A stretch of 64,000 bases of DNA, taken from positions 638,972 to 702,971 of the forward strand of contig NZ_LN889813.1 in NCBI RefSeq assembly GCF_900009145.1. Direction: 5' to 3'. This DNA comes from Planktothrix tepida PCC 9214 (GTDB lineage: Bacteria; Cyanobacteriota; Cyanobacteriia; Cyanobacteriales; Microcoleaceae). Positions 16,556 through 23,908 of the stretch are shown here, one piece after another. Numbering within the stretch: the first letter of the stretch is position 1; every line of letters begins with the position of its first letter. The notes below the pieces were generated by a model. That model worked only from the letters and a program-made list of their open reading frames with translations. It made no database searches and had not been told where the DNA came from. A program made the position numbers and the translations under genes.

Positions 16556-17500
16556 ATGGACTTACTGCGATCGCTTCCCATTGGACTATATTTAGAACAA
16601 CCGATTACTTGGTTACATCGTTTAGATGCCAGGGTTAAGTTAGTGTGGTTGATGAGCTTTTTAGTAGCTCCGCTTTTAGCACACCCTGTATGGAGATTAG
16701 TATTAGTCGGGTTGTTAATTTTAATCACCTTATTGGCTCGAATTCCGTTACGAGTGTGGAAGCGACAAATGGGGTGGTTACTGATGTTTTGTGGGTTACT
16801 TTTTGTGGTCAGTTGTATTATGCCCGATGGTTTAGCCGTAGACCATCAACCTCGACTTCCTGAACAGGAATTAACCTTTGATTTATTGGCAAATAAACCA
16901 GAGCAACAACAAACGAATCAAGCCTCTAACTCAAGCCTAACTTTACCTCAACCAACGTCCTATCGGTATGTGTTATTTGATCAATGGCCGTTAGAAATTA
17001 CCCGTTATTCTGTAGACTTAGGAATCAGAACCAGTACCTTATTATTTACCCTCGTTTATAGTACAAATTTGTATTTGCTGACCACTGCTTCTGAAGAAAT
17101 TGCAATGGCTTTAGAAAGTTTAATGGAGCCGTTACGAGGGTTAAAGTTACCCGTTACAGAAATTGCCTTAACCCTAACCCTATCGTTACGATTTTTTCCT
17201 TTAGTTTTAGAAGAAATTCAAAATTTAATCCGTTCCGTGCGAACTCGTGCTATTAATTGGAAAAAACTAGGGCTAAAACGAACCATTCAGGTTTGGTTAA
17301 CCATTGCAGAACGACTTCTACAAAACTTATTATTACGCGCAGAACAAATTTCCAGTGCCATGCAAGTGCGAGGGTTCACCAGTCCGAACCAGCATCGGGT
17401 GGAATGGCATCAACTGCGCTTTAAACGTCGGGATAGTATCGCTCTGGTTGGCTTAACCTTGTTTTGGGGTGTGCGTTTAATTTGGGGCGGGGAACTTTAA
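16556..17500 (+). CDS. EcfT/CbiQ-family transmembrane component of an ECF transporter
   Basis: A 314-residue membrane protein: SLPIGLYLEQPITWLHRLDARVKL at the N-terminus is the typical EcfT/CbiQ opening. Five or six hydrophobic segments follow, with a hydrophilic insert at about residues 95-140. The C-terminal coupling helices contain SLRFFPLVLEEIQNLIRSVRTRAI and ISSAMQVRGF (an Ala-Arg-Gly-like motif contacting the ATPases). It couples ATP hydrolysis to substrate-binding S components for vitamins or metal ions. No S component or ATPase gene is nearby. It precedes pipX in the same direction, as in other cyanobacteria (recollection). Confidence 0.85.
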   Translation: MDLLRSLPIGLYLEQPITWLHRLDARVKLVWLMSFLVAPLLAHPVWRLVLVGLLILITLLARIPLRVWKRQMGWLLMFCGLLFVVSCIMPDGLAVDHQPRLPEQELTFDLLANKPEQQQTNQASNSSLTLPQPTSYRYVLFDQWPLEITRYSVDLGIRTSTLLFTLVYSTNLYLLTTASEEIAMALESLMEPLRGLKLPVTEIALTLTLSLRFFPLVLEEIQNLIRSVRTRAINWKKLGLKRTIQVWLTIAERLLQNLLLRAEQISSAMQVRGFTSPNQHRVEWHQLRFKRRDSIALVGLTLFWGVRLIWGGEL

Positions 17501-17620
17501 ACCCTGAAGTGGATCAGTCAAACTAAATTGACCATAGGCTTGTATAATTGATAGCTTGGATTATTCAAATTCCTGTTAAGCTGTTCCTCAATTAACTTTA
17601 TTGGTTATTTTTTAGACTTA

Positions 17621-17890
17621 ATGACCACTGAAACTTACATGAACCATCCCAACTTCGGGTTATTGTTCAAAATATGCCCGGTTGAGGATCATCAAGAATT
17701 GTTCACAACCCTTTACGCCCAGCGCCTATTTTTCTTAGTGACACAGGGGCCAACGGGATTAAAATTTGAACCCATTAGCCGTTCTGATGCGAAACTTCTC
17801 GTCGAAATTCGCTTAAGAATGCTGCGCCGAACCGGACAAGCCGAGGAATATAAAAAACTCCAAGATGTCCATCACAATACGTTTCAATAA
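17621..17890 (+). CDS. pipX: PII-interacting protein PipX, NtcA co-activator
   Basis: An 89-residue protein with the PipX pattern: ETYMNHPNFGLLFKIC, YAQRLFFLVTQGPTGLKFEPISR (the Tudor-like N-terminal domain) and two C-terminal helices with EIRLRMLRRTGQAEEYKKLQ. PipX binds either PII (GlnB) or NtcA according to 2-oxoglutarate, and activates NtcA-dependent nitrogen genes. The neighbouring pipY gene 73 bases downstream matches the well-known pipX-pipY order in cyanobacteria. The gap contains a perfect 12-nt palindrome acggttaaccgt (17918-17929). Confidence 0.96.
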   Translation: MTTETYMNHPNFGLLFKICPVEDHQELFTTLYAQRLFFLVTQGPTGLKFEPISRSDAKLLVEIRLRMLRRTGQAEEYKKLQDVHHNTFQ

Positions 17891-17963
17891 TTTCTGATCG
17901 GTGTCTGTTAATGATTGACGGTTAACCGTTGACAGATAACCGTAAATTGATAAAAAAACGATT

Positions 17964-18635
17964 ATGATTGATTTGATCACAGAACAAATTATTAAAATTC
18001 GAGCTTCTATTCCTGAGTCTGTGCGATTAATTGCGGTCACAAAAACGGTTTCCGTTGAAGCCATGCGGATAGCCTATCAAGCCGGAATTCGAGATTTTGC
18101 TGAAAATCGAGTCCAGGAAGCGGCTGAAAAATATCCTCAATTACAAGATCTTCAGGATATTACTTGGCATTTAATTGGTCATTTACAAACGAATAAAGCC
18201 ACAAAAGCATTACAACTGTTTCAATGGATTCAATCTATCGATAGTTTAAAGTTAGCTTTGCGTTTAGATCGGTTAGCGGGAGAGTTGGGGTATCAGCCTC
18301 AAGTCTGCCTTCAGGTGAAGATTTTACCCGATCCGAATAAGTTTGGCTGGACTATCCCCGAACTCTTAGCAGAATTACCTCAATTAAACCAATGCCAACA
18401 TCTTAAAATTAAAGGGTTAATGACCATTCCCTGTTTAGGATTAAGCGAGTCAGAAACCCTGGGTGTTTTTGAGCGCACCCGTGAGTTAGCAGAAACAATT
18501 CAACACCAGAATTGGACTAATATTGAGATGCAACAATTATCAATGGGAATGTCAGAAGACTATTCTCTAGCCATTCAAAAAGGTGCTACGATGATCCGAC
18601 TAGGACGAATCATTTTTGGGCAGAGGAGGAATTAA
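17964..18635 (+). CDS. pipY: PipY/YggS, PLP-binding homeostasis protein
   Basis: A 223-residue alanine-racemase-like barrel of COG0325. It shows IAVTKTVSVEAMRIAYQAG (PLP lysine in VTKT), FAENRVQEA, WHLIGHLQTNKA, LMTIP, and LSMGMSEDYSLAIQKGATMIRLGR with the PLP phosphate-binding serine and arginine. Members lack racemase activity and buffer pyridoxal phosphate and amino-acid pools. The position after pipX supports the pipY name. ATG at 17964. Confidence 0.95.
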   Translation: MIDLITEQIIKIRASIPESVRLIAVTKTVSVEAMRIAYQAGIRDFAENRVQEAAEKYPQLQDLQDITWHLIGHLQTNKATKALQLFQWIQSIDSLKLALRLDRLAGELGYQPQVCLQVKILPDPNKFGWTIPELLAELPQLNQCQHLKIKGLMTIPCLGLSESETLGVFERTRELAETIQHQNWTNIEMQQLSMGMSEDYSLAIQKGATMIRLGRIIFGQRRN

Positions 18636-18752
18636 ACCAAAAACTTACTGTAAAATAGGCAAGTCTTACAAAAAATCGATATAGCCAACACCCTCAATTT
18701 ACCCCTCGTGGGAGTTGAGTTAAAATTCTAAAGTCGTACTGGAGACTAGACC

Positions 18753-19367
18753 GTGAACAGACTTTTTACTAGACTAAAAGATTTTGTAGGGTTCAATGAC
18801 TCTGTAGAATACGATTACGAATACGATGAAATGGAAGGGGATCGCTACCCGGGTAACTATCCCCCCCCACAGGAACAACCTGTCCCTCAACCGATGGTGG
18901 CAGAGGAACCTCGTGCATCTCGTCGTTCACAACGATCTGTTGGATCTATGGGTAGTGGTGTAATGTCTGAAGTTGGAATGGGATCAACCATGAATAATGT
19001 TATTGGAATGCCCGGTGCTCTGAATGGTATTTCTGAAGTGGTGGTGATGGAACCCCGCACCTTTGAAGAAATGCCGACCGCCATTCGCGCTCTCAAAGAA
19101 CGCAAATCTGTGGTTTTAAACTTAACCTTAATGGATCCAGATCAAGCCCAAAGAGCCGTTGACTTTGTGGCTGGGGGCACCTTCGCCCTCGATGGTCATC
19201 AAGAACGCATTGGCGAAAGCATCTTCCTGTTTACCCCCAGTTGCGTTCAAGTCAGAACTCAAGGCGGTAACGTCGTCCACGAAGGAATTCCTCAAGCGCG
19301 TAACCCCCGCATGGCGGCTCCATCAGCCCCCGTTTGGCAACCGGAACGCGCTCAGGCTATTCAGTAA
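18753..19367 (+). CDS. sepF: Cell division protein SepF
   Basis: A 204-residue protein starting at GTG 18753 ([13 protein letters not shown], an amphipathic membrane-binding helix). An acidic, Pro/Gln-rich linker follows (residues 17-85), then the SepF core from [17 protein letters not shown] through [32 protein letters not shown] and [13 protein letters not shown]. SepF (Cdv2 in Synechococcus) binds FtsZ and ties the Z ring to the membrane. The pipX-pipY-sepF-proC order is typical of cyanobacteria. The TTG/ATG alternatives further in would cut off the membrane helix. Confidence 0.94.
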   Translation: MNRLFTRLKDFVGFNDSVEYDYEYDEMEGDRYPGNYPPPQEQPVPQPMVAEEPRASRRSQRSVGSMGSGVMSEVGMGSTMNNVIGMPGALNGISEVVVMEPRTFEEMPTAIRALKERKSVVLNLTLMDPDQAQRAVDFVAGGTFALDGHQERIGESIFLFTPSCVQVRTQGGNVVHEGIPQARNPRMAAPSAPVWQPERAQAIQ

Positions 19368-19379
19368 ATTAAGCAGGGC

Positions 19380-19478
19380 AGCACGGGAAGAGGGGACAAG
19401 GGGATGGGGGGACAAGGGGACAAGGGGACAAGGAGATGGGGGGACAAGGGGACAAGGGGACAAGGGGATGGGGGGGAG
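19380..19478. repeat. G-rich ggggacaa minisatellite
   Basis: About ten tandem variants of ggggacaa and ggggatgg lie directly after the sepF stop, all G-rich on the plus strand. Runs of three or four guanines recur at 7-9 base intervals, so the strand could form G-quadruplex-like structures. It is non-coding. Confidence 0.8.
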
Positions 19479-19543
19479 AGGTTTAACTTCTGTAAAAACG
19501 TGGCTAGTCAAGTTCAGACCGTAGGCTCCAAGTAAATCTAACC

Positions 19544-19587
19544 ACTGATAATTTCACTGATAATTGATAACTGATAACTGATAACTT
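19544..19587. repeat. ctgataa (cagttat) heptamer repeats
   Basis: Several tandem ctgataa/actgata units, the complement of the cagttat family seen at 14947, 20507, 37921, 62205 and 62411, lie just before proC. Confidence 0.75.
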
Positions 19588-19645
19588 TTCCCTGTTCCCT
19601 CTTCTGTAGCATTAATTTCAGGATTTAATATTACAAGTTTAATTT

Positions 19646-20452
19646 ATGTTTAAATTAGGTGTAATTGGTGGCGGGGTGATGGGAGAAGCTCTCATCTCCC
19701 GCTTAATTTCTTCTCATATTTATCAACCATCTGAAATTATTATTAGTGATCCTCAACAAGAGCGTCGCAATAGTTTGGCACAACAGTATGGTGTTGTTGT
19801 AACCGCTAATAATCAGGAAACTACTCAGGCAACGGAAGCTCTTTTATTAGCGATTAAACCCCAAATTTTTGAAGCGATCGCCACGGAATTAGGGGGAGGT
19901 GTGACGTTAGGACTGGATACGGTTGTTTTGTCTATTTTAGCAGGAGTTCCTCTTAATAAATTAGAAACGGCTTTTCCGAAACATCCGGTGATTAGAATTA
20001 TGCCCAATACTCCAGCGACCGTCGGGGCGGGTGTGAGTGCGATCGCCTCTGGAAAATTGGTGTACCCCCCCCATTTAGATCTCACCAGACGCATTTTTCA
20101 GGCCGTTGGAGACGTGGTAGACGTGCCGGAGGCTTTAATAGATGCCGTCACCGGATTATCGGGTTCTGGCCCCGCTTATGTGGCGATTTTAATTGAAGCC
20201 TTAGCCGATGGAGGAGTTGCGGCTGGACTTCCTCGCCCTATAGCCTCTAAATTAGCGTTATCAACGGTATTAGGAACCGCCCAACTCCTGTCACAATCTA
20301 ACTTACATCCAGCCGAACTCAAAGATCGTGTTACCAGTCCAGGAGGAACTACCATCGCCGGAGTTTCCCAACTGGAAAAAGCGGGATTTCGTTCAGCTTT
20401 AATAGAAGCGGTCAAAGCTGCCACTCAACGGTCAAAAGAGTTAGGACGTTAA
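19646..20452 (+). CDS. proC: Pyrroline-5-carboxylate reductase
   Basis: A 268-residue enzyme reducing 1-pyrroline-5-carboxylate to proline with NAD(P)H. The Rossmann motif GVIGGGVMGEALISRLI is at the N-terminus, with LLAIKPQIFEAIATEL, VIRIMPNTPATVGAGVSAIA, the C-terminal signature GLSGSGPAYVAILIEALADG, and DRVTSPGGTTIAGVSQLEKAG. Length and all blocks are complete. It is downstream of sepF in the same direction but separated by 278 bases of repeats, so probably transcribed independently. Confidence 0.96.
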   Translation: MFKLGVIGGGVMGEALISRLISSHIYQPSEIIISDPQQERRNSLAQQYGVVVTANNQETTQATEALLLAIKPQIFEAIATELGGGVTLGLDTVVLSILAGVPLNKLETAFPKHPVIRIMPNTPATVGAGVSAIASGKLVYPPHLDLTRRIFQAVGDVVDVPEALIDAVTGLSGSGPAYVAILIEALADGGVAAGLPRPIASKLALSTVLGTAQLLSQSNLHPAELKDRVTSPGGTTIAGVSQLEKAGFRSALIEAVKAATQRSKELGR

Positions 20453-20506
20453 TTGACGGTTGAGGTACTCTTATCAGTGCTTCCCCATCCCCAGTTCCCT
20501 ACTCCC

Positions 20507-20539
20507 CACTGATAACTGATCACTGATAACTGATCACTG
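20507..20539. repeat. ctgataa/ctgatca heptamer repeats
   Basis: Tandem actgataactgatcactgat-type units follow proC. The family is the same as at 14947, 19544 and 37921. Confidence 0.7.
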
Positions 20540-20666
20540 TTAGGGAAGTACGACTTAAGAGTACGGTTTTTTCCATTTTAGGTTTTGAAGAAATAATCCA
20601 TTATTAGAGATGTAAAGCAAAGCAATTCCTAAACAAAAACCTAAACAATCTCAAAGGAGAACACTA

Positions 20667-21119
20667 ATGATGCTGTTAACTCGTTTTTCTTTTCCCGGTT
20701 TTGCAGAAATTGAAAACATTCAACGTCAAGTTGATCAAGTCTTAGATGAATTAAGCCAAACTCAAGTTGCTACAGACTGGACTCCGGCGGTACAACTGGA
20801 AGAAACGCCAGAACAGTTTATTGTTCGGGCTATTATCCCCAATTTAGATAAAAATGAATTAGATATTGAAGTCGCAAAAAGTGGGGTTGCTATTTCGGGT
20901 AAAACTCTTGAAACAGAAGTTTCTGAAGGTCACAAAATCACTCATTCTGAGTTTCCTGTCGGTCAATTTCGTCGAGTAGTTTCCCTTAATGAAGCCATTG
21001 TGCAAACGGAAGTTAAAGCTGAATACACTGACGGAATTCTAACCGTTACGTTACCGAAAGCACCGGAAGTAATTCATCGCGTTGTTAAAGTGAATTTAAA
21101 CTCTGAAACTCAATCATAA
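20667..21119 (+). CDS. Small heat shock protein, Hsp20/alpha-crystallin family
   Basis: A 150-residue protein with a short N-terminal arm (MMLLTRFSFPGFAEIENIQR), an alpha-crystallin domain (about residues 38-135: DWTPAVQLEETPEQFIVRAI, FPVGQFRRVVSLNEAI, and AEYTDGILTVTLPKAP, the GILxVxLPK signature) and a C-terminal VVKVNL anchor. It is an ATP-independent holdase binding unfolding proteins; in cyanobacteria the homologue is HspA. The ggag ribosome-binding site precedes the ATG. No CIRCE element was seen upstream. A terminator hairpin follows at 21127-21151. Confidence 0.93.
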   Translation: MMLLTRFSFPGFAEIENIQRQVDQVLDELSQTQVATDWTPAVQLEETPEQFIVRAIIPNLDKNELDIEVAKSGVAISGKTLETEVSEGHKITHSEFPVGQFRRVVSLNEAIVQTEVKAEYTDGILTVTLPKAPEVIHRVVKVNLNSETQS

Positions 21120-21126
21120 TCGTAAG

Positions 21127-21151
21127 GGTGGGCAATGCCCACCTTTTTTTT
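21127..21151 (+). terminator. Rho-independent terminator of hsp20
   Basis: The sequence ggtgggc aat gcccacc forms a 7-bp GC-rich stem with a three-base loop, followed by eight T. It begins eight bases after the hsp20 stop codon. Confidence 0.92.
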
Positions 21152-21167
21152 GATCTTAGAGATTTTC

Positions 21168-21287
21168 GCTATAAAATCTATTGGATGGCTGGGGATGATC
21201 ACTCCTATCGGCGGTCTAGCTTTGATTTGTGGCTGGGCTTGCCTAACAATTGCAGCTTTAAAAACCTCAACAATAGCCACAATTTAG
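21168..21287 (+). pseudogene. C-terminal relic of a DUF423 membrane protein
   Basis: Frame 3 reads AIKSIGWLGMITPIGGLALI, then CGWACLTIAALKTSTIATI and a stop at 21285-21287. The block TPIGGLALICGWACLTIAAL strongly resembles the last membrane segment of the DUF423 (YgdD-type) family. The normal protein is about 120 residues; only the last 39 remain, with no start codon or upstream coding. It directly follows the hsp20 terminator, so it is a truncated gene left by a deletion or insertion. Confidence 0.65.
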
Positions 21288-21357
21288 TTAACTAATTATG
21301 ATACTTTAAGATAAAGGCTGACAACTTGCGAGATACATTCAGATTTTTAACAAACAA

Positions 21358-22122
21358 ATGGGAAGTGACACAATTGTTCTTTTATCCCGCCGAGAAATTG
21401 AAAAAATGCGTCAAGCAGGACGTCTGGCGGCACAACTGTTAAATCATCTTGAACCGATGATTAAACCGGGGGTAAGTACCCTGGAACTCAACGATGAAGC
21501 GGAACGCTGGACACAGGAACATGGTGCTCGCAGTGCTCCCCTAGGGTATCACGGATTCCCAAAATCAATCTGTACCAGTGTTAATGAAGTCATCTGTCAT
21601 GGTATCCCAAACGCGAAACAGATTCTTCAAGATGGAGATATCATCAATGTGGATGTCACCCCGATTCTGGATGGTTATTATGGTGATGTCTCTCGCACCT
21701 TTTTTGTTGGAACACCCTCTCCCGTGGCTCAAAAATTAGTTGAAGTTACGGAAGAATGTTTAAGACGGGGTATTGAAGCGGTTAAACCCAATGGACGCAT
21801 TGGTGATATTGGGGCGGCGATTCAAGAATATGCGGAAGCCCACGGGTTTTCGGTGGTGCGAGATTTTGTGGGTCATGGGGTGAATACAGTCTTTCATACG
21901 GCGCCTCAAATTCCCCATTATGGAGAACGGGGAAAGGGAAAACGTCTGCGTCCAGGGATGGTTTTTACCATTGAACCGATGATTAATGAAGGAACCTGGG
22001 AAGCTAAAGTTTTAGATGATGGTTGGACAGCAATTACCCGCGATCGCAAACTCTCGGCTCAATTTGAACATACCGTTGCGGTGACAGAAACAGGCGTAGA
22101 TATTCTAACTCTAGCCGAATAA
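21358..22122 (+). CDS. map: Methionine aminopeptidase type I
   Basis: A 254-residue M24 metallopeptidase removing N-terminal methionine. The five metal ligands are in order: D in INVDVTPILDGYYGDVSRTF (both aspartates), H in VGHGVNTVFH, E in TIEPMINEG, E in AQFEHTVAV. The stretch YHGFPKSICTSVNEVICHGIP holds the substrate-pocket histidine. It lacks an N-terminal zinc finger, as expected for type Ia. Other map copies usually exist in cyanobacteria. It converges with fabG, with a 28-nt palindrome between the two. Confidence 0.95.
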   Translation: MGSDTIVLLSRREIEKMRQAGRLAAQLLNHLEPMIKPGVSTLELNDEAERWTQEHGARSAPLGYHGFPKSICTSVNEVICHGIPNAKQILQDGDIINVDVTPILDGYYGDVSRTFFVGTPSPVAQKLVEVTEECLRRGIEAVKPNGRIGDIGAAIQEYAEAHGFSVVRDFVGHGVNTVFHTAPQIPHYGERGKGKRLRPGMVFTIEPMINEGTWEAKVLDDGWTAITRDRKLSAQFEHTVAVTETGVDILTLAE

Positions 22123-22125
22123 ATA

Positions 22126-22153
22126 GTAGAGACGCGCCATGGCGCGTCTCTAC
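22126..22153. repeat. Perfect 28-nt palindrome (gacgcgccatggcgcgtc core)
   Basis: The halves gtagagacgcgcca and tggcgcgtctctac are exact reverse complements. The same unit occurs at 60851-60878 (one mismatch), as a shorter variant at 62391-62410, as half copies at 10741 and 10877, and inside a gene at 24491-24515. Here it lies between convergent map and fabG and could end both transcripts. Confidence 0.9.
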
Positions 22154-22176
22154 GGGGACTCGAACCCCAATTTGAT

Positions 22177-22944
22177 CTAAGCCATCACCATTCCGCCATC
22201 AACATTAAATACTTGACCTGTAATATAAGCTGCTGCTGGGTCTGCGGCTAAAAAGCGAATCATTCCCGCCACTTCTTGGGGTTCACCGTAACGACCCAAG
22301 GGAATAAATTTGAGAATTTCTTCCGTATTTTTCAACTCTTTGGTCATATCTGTAGCAATAAATCCAGGCGCAACCGCATTTACCGTTACCCCGCGACTGG
22401 CTAATTCTTTAGCTACTGTTTTTGTAAACCCAATCACCCCCGCTTTGGCTGCACTATAATTGGCTTGGCCGGGGTTGCCCATTTGTCCCGCAACAGAAGT
22501 AATATTAATAATTCGTCCCGACTTTTGTTTGAGCATGATTTTACTCGCTACACGAGTACACAGAAATACCCCGGTTAAGTTCAAATCAATCACTGCTTGC
22601 CAGTCTTCCGGCTTCATTCTTAACAGTAAAGTATCACGGGTAATCCCGGCATTGTTCACTAAAATATCAACTCTTCCCCAGGTTTCGGTGACTTTGTTAA
22701 ATAAGGTATCCACTTGATCTACTTTGGACACATCTGCCTGGAGTGCGATCGCTTCCCCCCCCGCTTCTGTAATTTCAGCAACCCCTTCATCTGCGGGGGT
22801 CGAAGAACTCGCATAATTGATCACAACTTTAGCACCTTCTGTGGCTAACGCTAAGGCTGTCGCGCGACCAATACCCCGTGAGCCCCCCGTGATGATCGCC
22901 ACTTGTCCTTTTAAGTGTTGTAGATTTTCAGGTAAAAGTTCCAT
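22177..22944 (-). CDS. fabG: 3-oxoacyl-[acyl-carrier-protein] reductase
   Basis: A 255-residue SDR. The NADP motif is TGGSRGIGRATALALA, with NNAGITRDTLLLRM (the FabG signature), the catalytic serine in NITSVAGQMGNPGQANYSAAK (YxxxK complete), VNAVAPGFIATDMT and the C-terminal YITGQVFNVDGGM. It reduces 3-oxoacyl-ACP to 3-hydroxyacyl-ACP in fatty acid elongation. TRD after NAG is characteristic of FabG versus other SDRs. It is divergent from trxA; acpP and fabF lie far away at 59124-60846. Confidence 0.93.
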   Translation of the reverse strand: MELLPENLQHLKGQVAIITGGSRGIGRATALALATEGAKVVINYASSSTPADEGVAEITEAGGEAIALQADVSKVDQVDTLFNKVTETWGRVDILVNNAGITRDTLLLRMKPEDWQAVIDLNLTGVFLCTRVASKIMLKQKSGRIINITSVAGQMGNPGQANYSAAKAGVIGFTKTVAKELASRGVTVNAVAPGFIATDMTKELKNTEEILKFIPLGRYGEPQEVAGMIRFLAADPAAAYITGQVFNVDGGMVMA

Positions 22945-23070
22945 TCAATTGTTTCTCCAACTGTTATTCCATCAAAACTCATCATCTCAGATTTGAGTTG
23001 TCCCGTTAAGAGAAACCTGATTTGGGAAGAATCGTTATAATTAAGGAGCAAAACTGTCTGGTGATGAGCT

Positions 23071-23388
23071 ATGGCCGTGAAACAAACCTTTAATAGCTTT
23101 CAAGAATTACTCGCCCATTCCGATGTTCCGGTGTTAGTGGATTTTTATGCAACCTGGTGTGGCCCTTGCCAAATGATGACTCCTATTTTAGAAGAAGTCA
23201 ATCAAGAAATGAGTCAACAAATCCAAATTGTTAAAATTGATAGTGATAAATACTCGGAACTCGCGTCTCAATATCATATTATGGCGTTACCTACTTTAAT
23301 ATTATTTAAAAATGGTCAACCCGTGGGTCGCCATGAAGGGGTTTTACGCGCACCTGAGTTAGTTCAATGGGTGTATGGTTTGCTGTAA
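23071..23388 (+). CDS. trxA: Thioredoxin
   Basis: A 105-residue single-domain thioredoxin with the active site YATWCGPCQM, a cis-proline in MALPTLILFKNG, and DSDKYSELASQYHI. It reduces protein disulfides, supplied by ferredoxin- or NADPH-thioredoxin reductase. It is followed three bases later by a membrane protein gene, so the two are likely cotranscribed. It is divergent from fabG. The Yfr1 sRNA that accompanies trxA in some cyanobacteria was looked for upstream and not seen. Confidence 0.93.
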   Translation: MAVKQTFNSFQELLAHSDVPVLVDFYATWCGPCQMMTPILEEVNQEMSQQIQIVKIDSDKYSELASQYHIMALPTLILFKNGQPVGRHEGVLRAPELVQWVYGLL

Positions 23389-23391
23389 TTT

Positions 23392-23880
23392 ATGTATACA
23401 CCCAGTCACGCTATTTTAAATTTAGCGATTTTGGGAAAAGCCACTGATCCCGAAGCGAATTTATGGATTATTTTAGGGGGAATATTACCGGATATTCCCA
23501 TTTTTTTATTCTATGGATGGGCAAAATTTATCACTAAAATGCCCGAATATAAAATCTGGTCAGAGGGGTATTATTCCCCAGCCATACAAACAATTGTTGC
23601 GATTTCTCATTCAATTCCTTTAGCGGTTATTGGATTAGCGATTGCTACATTTTATCAATGGCAAATCTTACAAATATTCTGTTTAAGTTTAGTCTTACAT
23701 TCCTTATTTGATTTACCCGTCCATCACGACGATGCTCACCGCCATTTTTTCCCGTTTAGTGATTATCGATTTATGAGTCCCTTTTCTTATTGGGATAGAA
23801 AACATTATGCTTCTCAGGTTAATTTAGTCGAGATTTTATTCGTAATCCTCGGTACAATTCGGATATTTTCTAGGATTTAA
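23392..23880 (+). CDS. Conserved membrane protein, YdjM/DUF457-like metal-dependent hydrolase type
   Basis: A 162-residue protein with about four hydrophobic segments. It opens MYTPSHAILNLAILGKATDP, then has GILPDIPIF, and the His/Asp-rich HSLFDLPVHHDDAHRHFFP followed by YRFMSPFSYWDRKHY. The N-terminal TPSHA, the central LPDIP and the HxxxD...H pattern are shared with membrane-bound metal-dependent hydrolases of the YdjM/DUF457 type. The reaction is unknown. It is joined to trxA by a three-base gap, so it may be cotranscribed, but a functional link is not established. Confidence 0.65.
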   Translation: MYTPSHAILNLAILGKATDPEANLWIILGGILPDIPIFLFYGWAKFITKMPEYKIWSEGYYSPAIQTIVAISHSIPLAVIGLAIATFYQWQILQIFCLSLVLHSLFDLPVHHDDAHRHFFPFSDYRFMSPFSYWDRKHYASQVNLVEILFVILGTIRIFSRI

Positions 23881-23908
23881 TTTCCCTGGATAATCGGAAA
23901 TCCTTAAC

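Noticed and set aside
17813-18064. Minus-strand frame in the pipX-pipY junction
   Set aside because: It is antisense to two well-supported genes and shows no conserved pattern.
19323-19524. Pro/Ser/Leu-rich ORFs across the ggggacaa minisatellite
   Set aside because: They are simple translations of the repeat on either strand and have no start signals or family features.
22154-22176. tRNA T-arm-like sequence (cggggactcgaacccc)
   Set aside because: The stretch resembles a T-arm but no acceptor stem, D-arm or anticodon arm could be found around it on either strand.
22945-23070. Yfr1 sRNA near trxA
   Set aside because: The conserved core (actcctcacac) was looked for upstream of trxA and not found.
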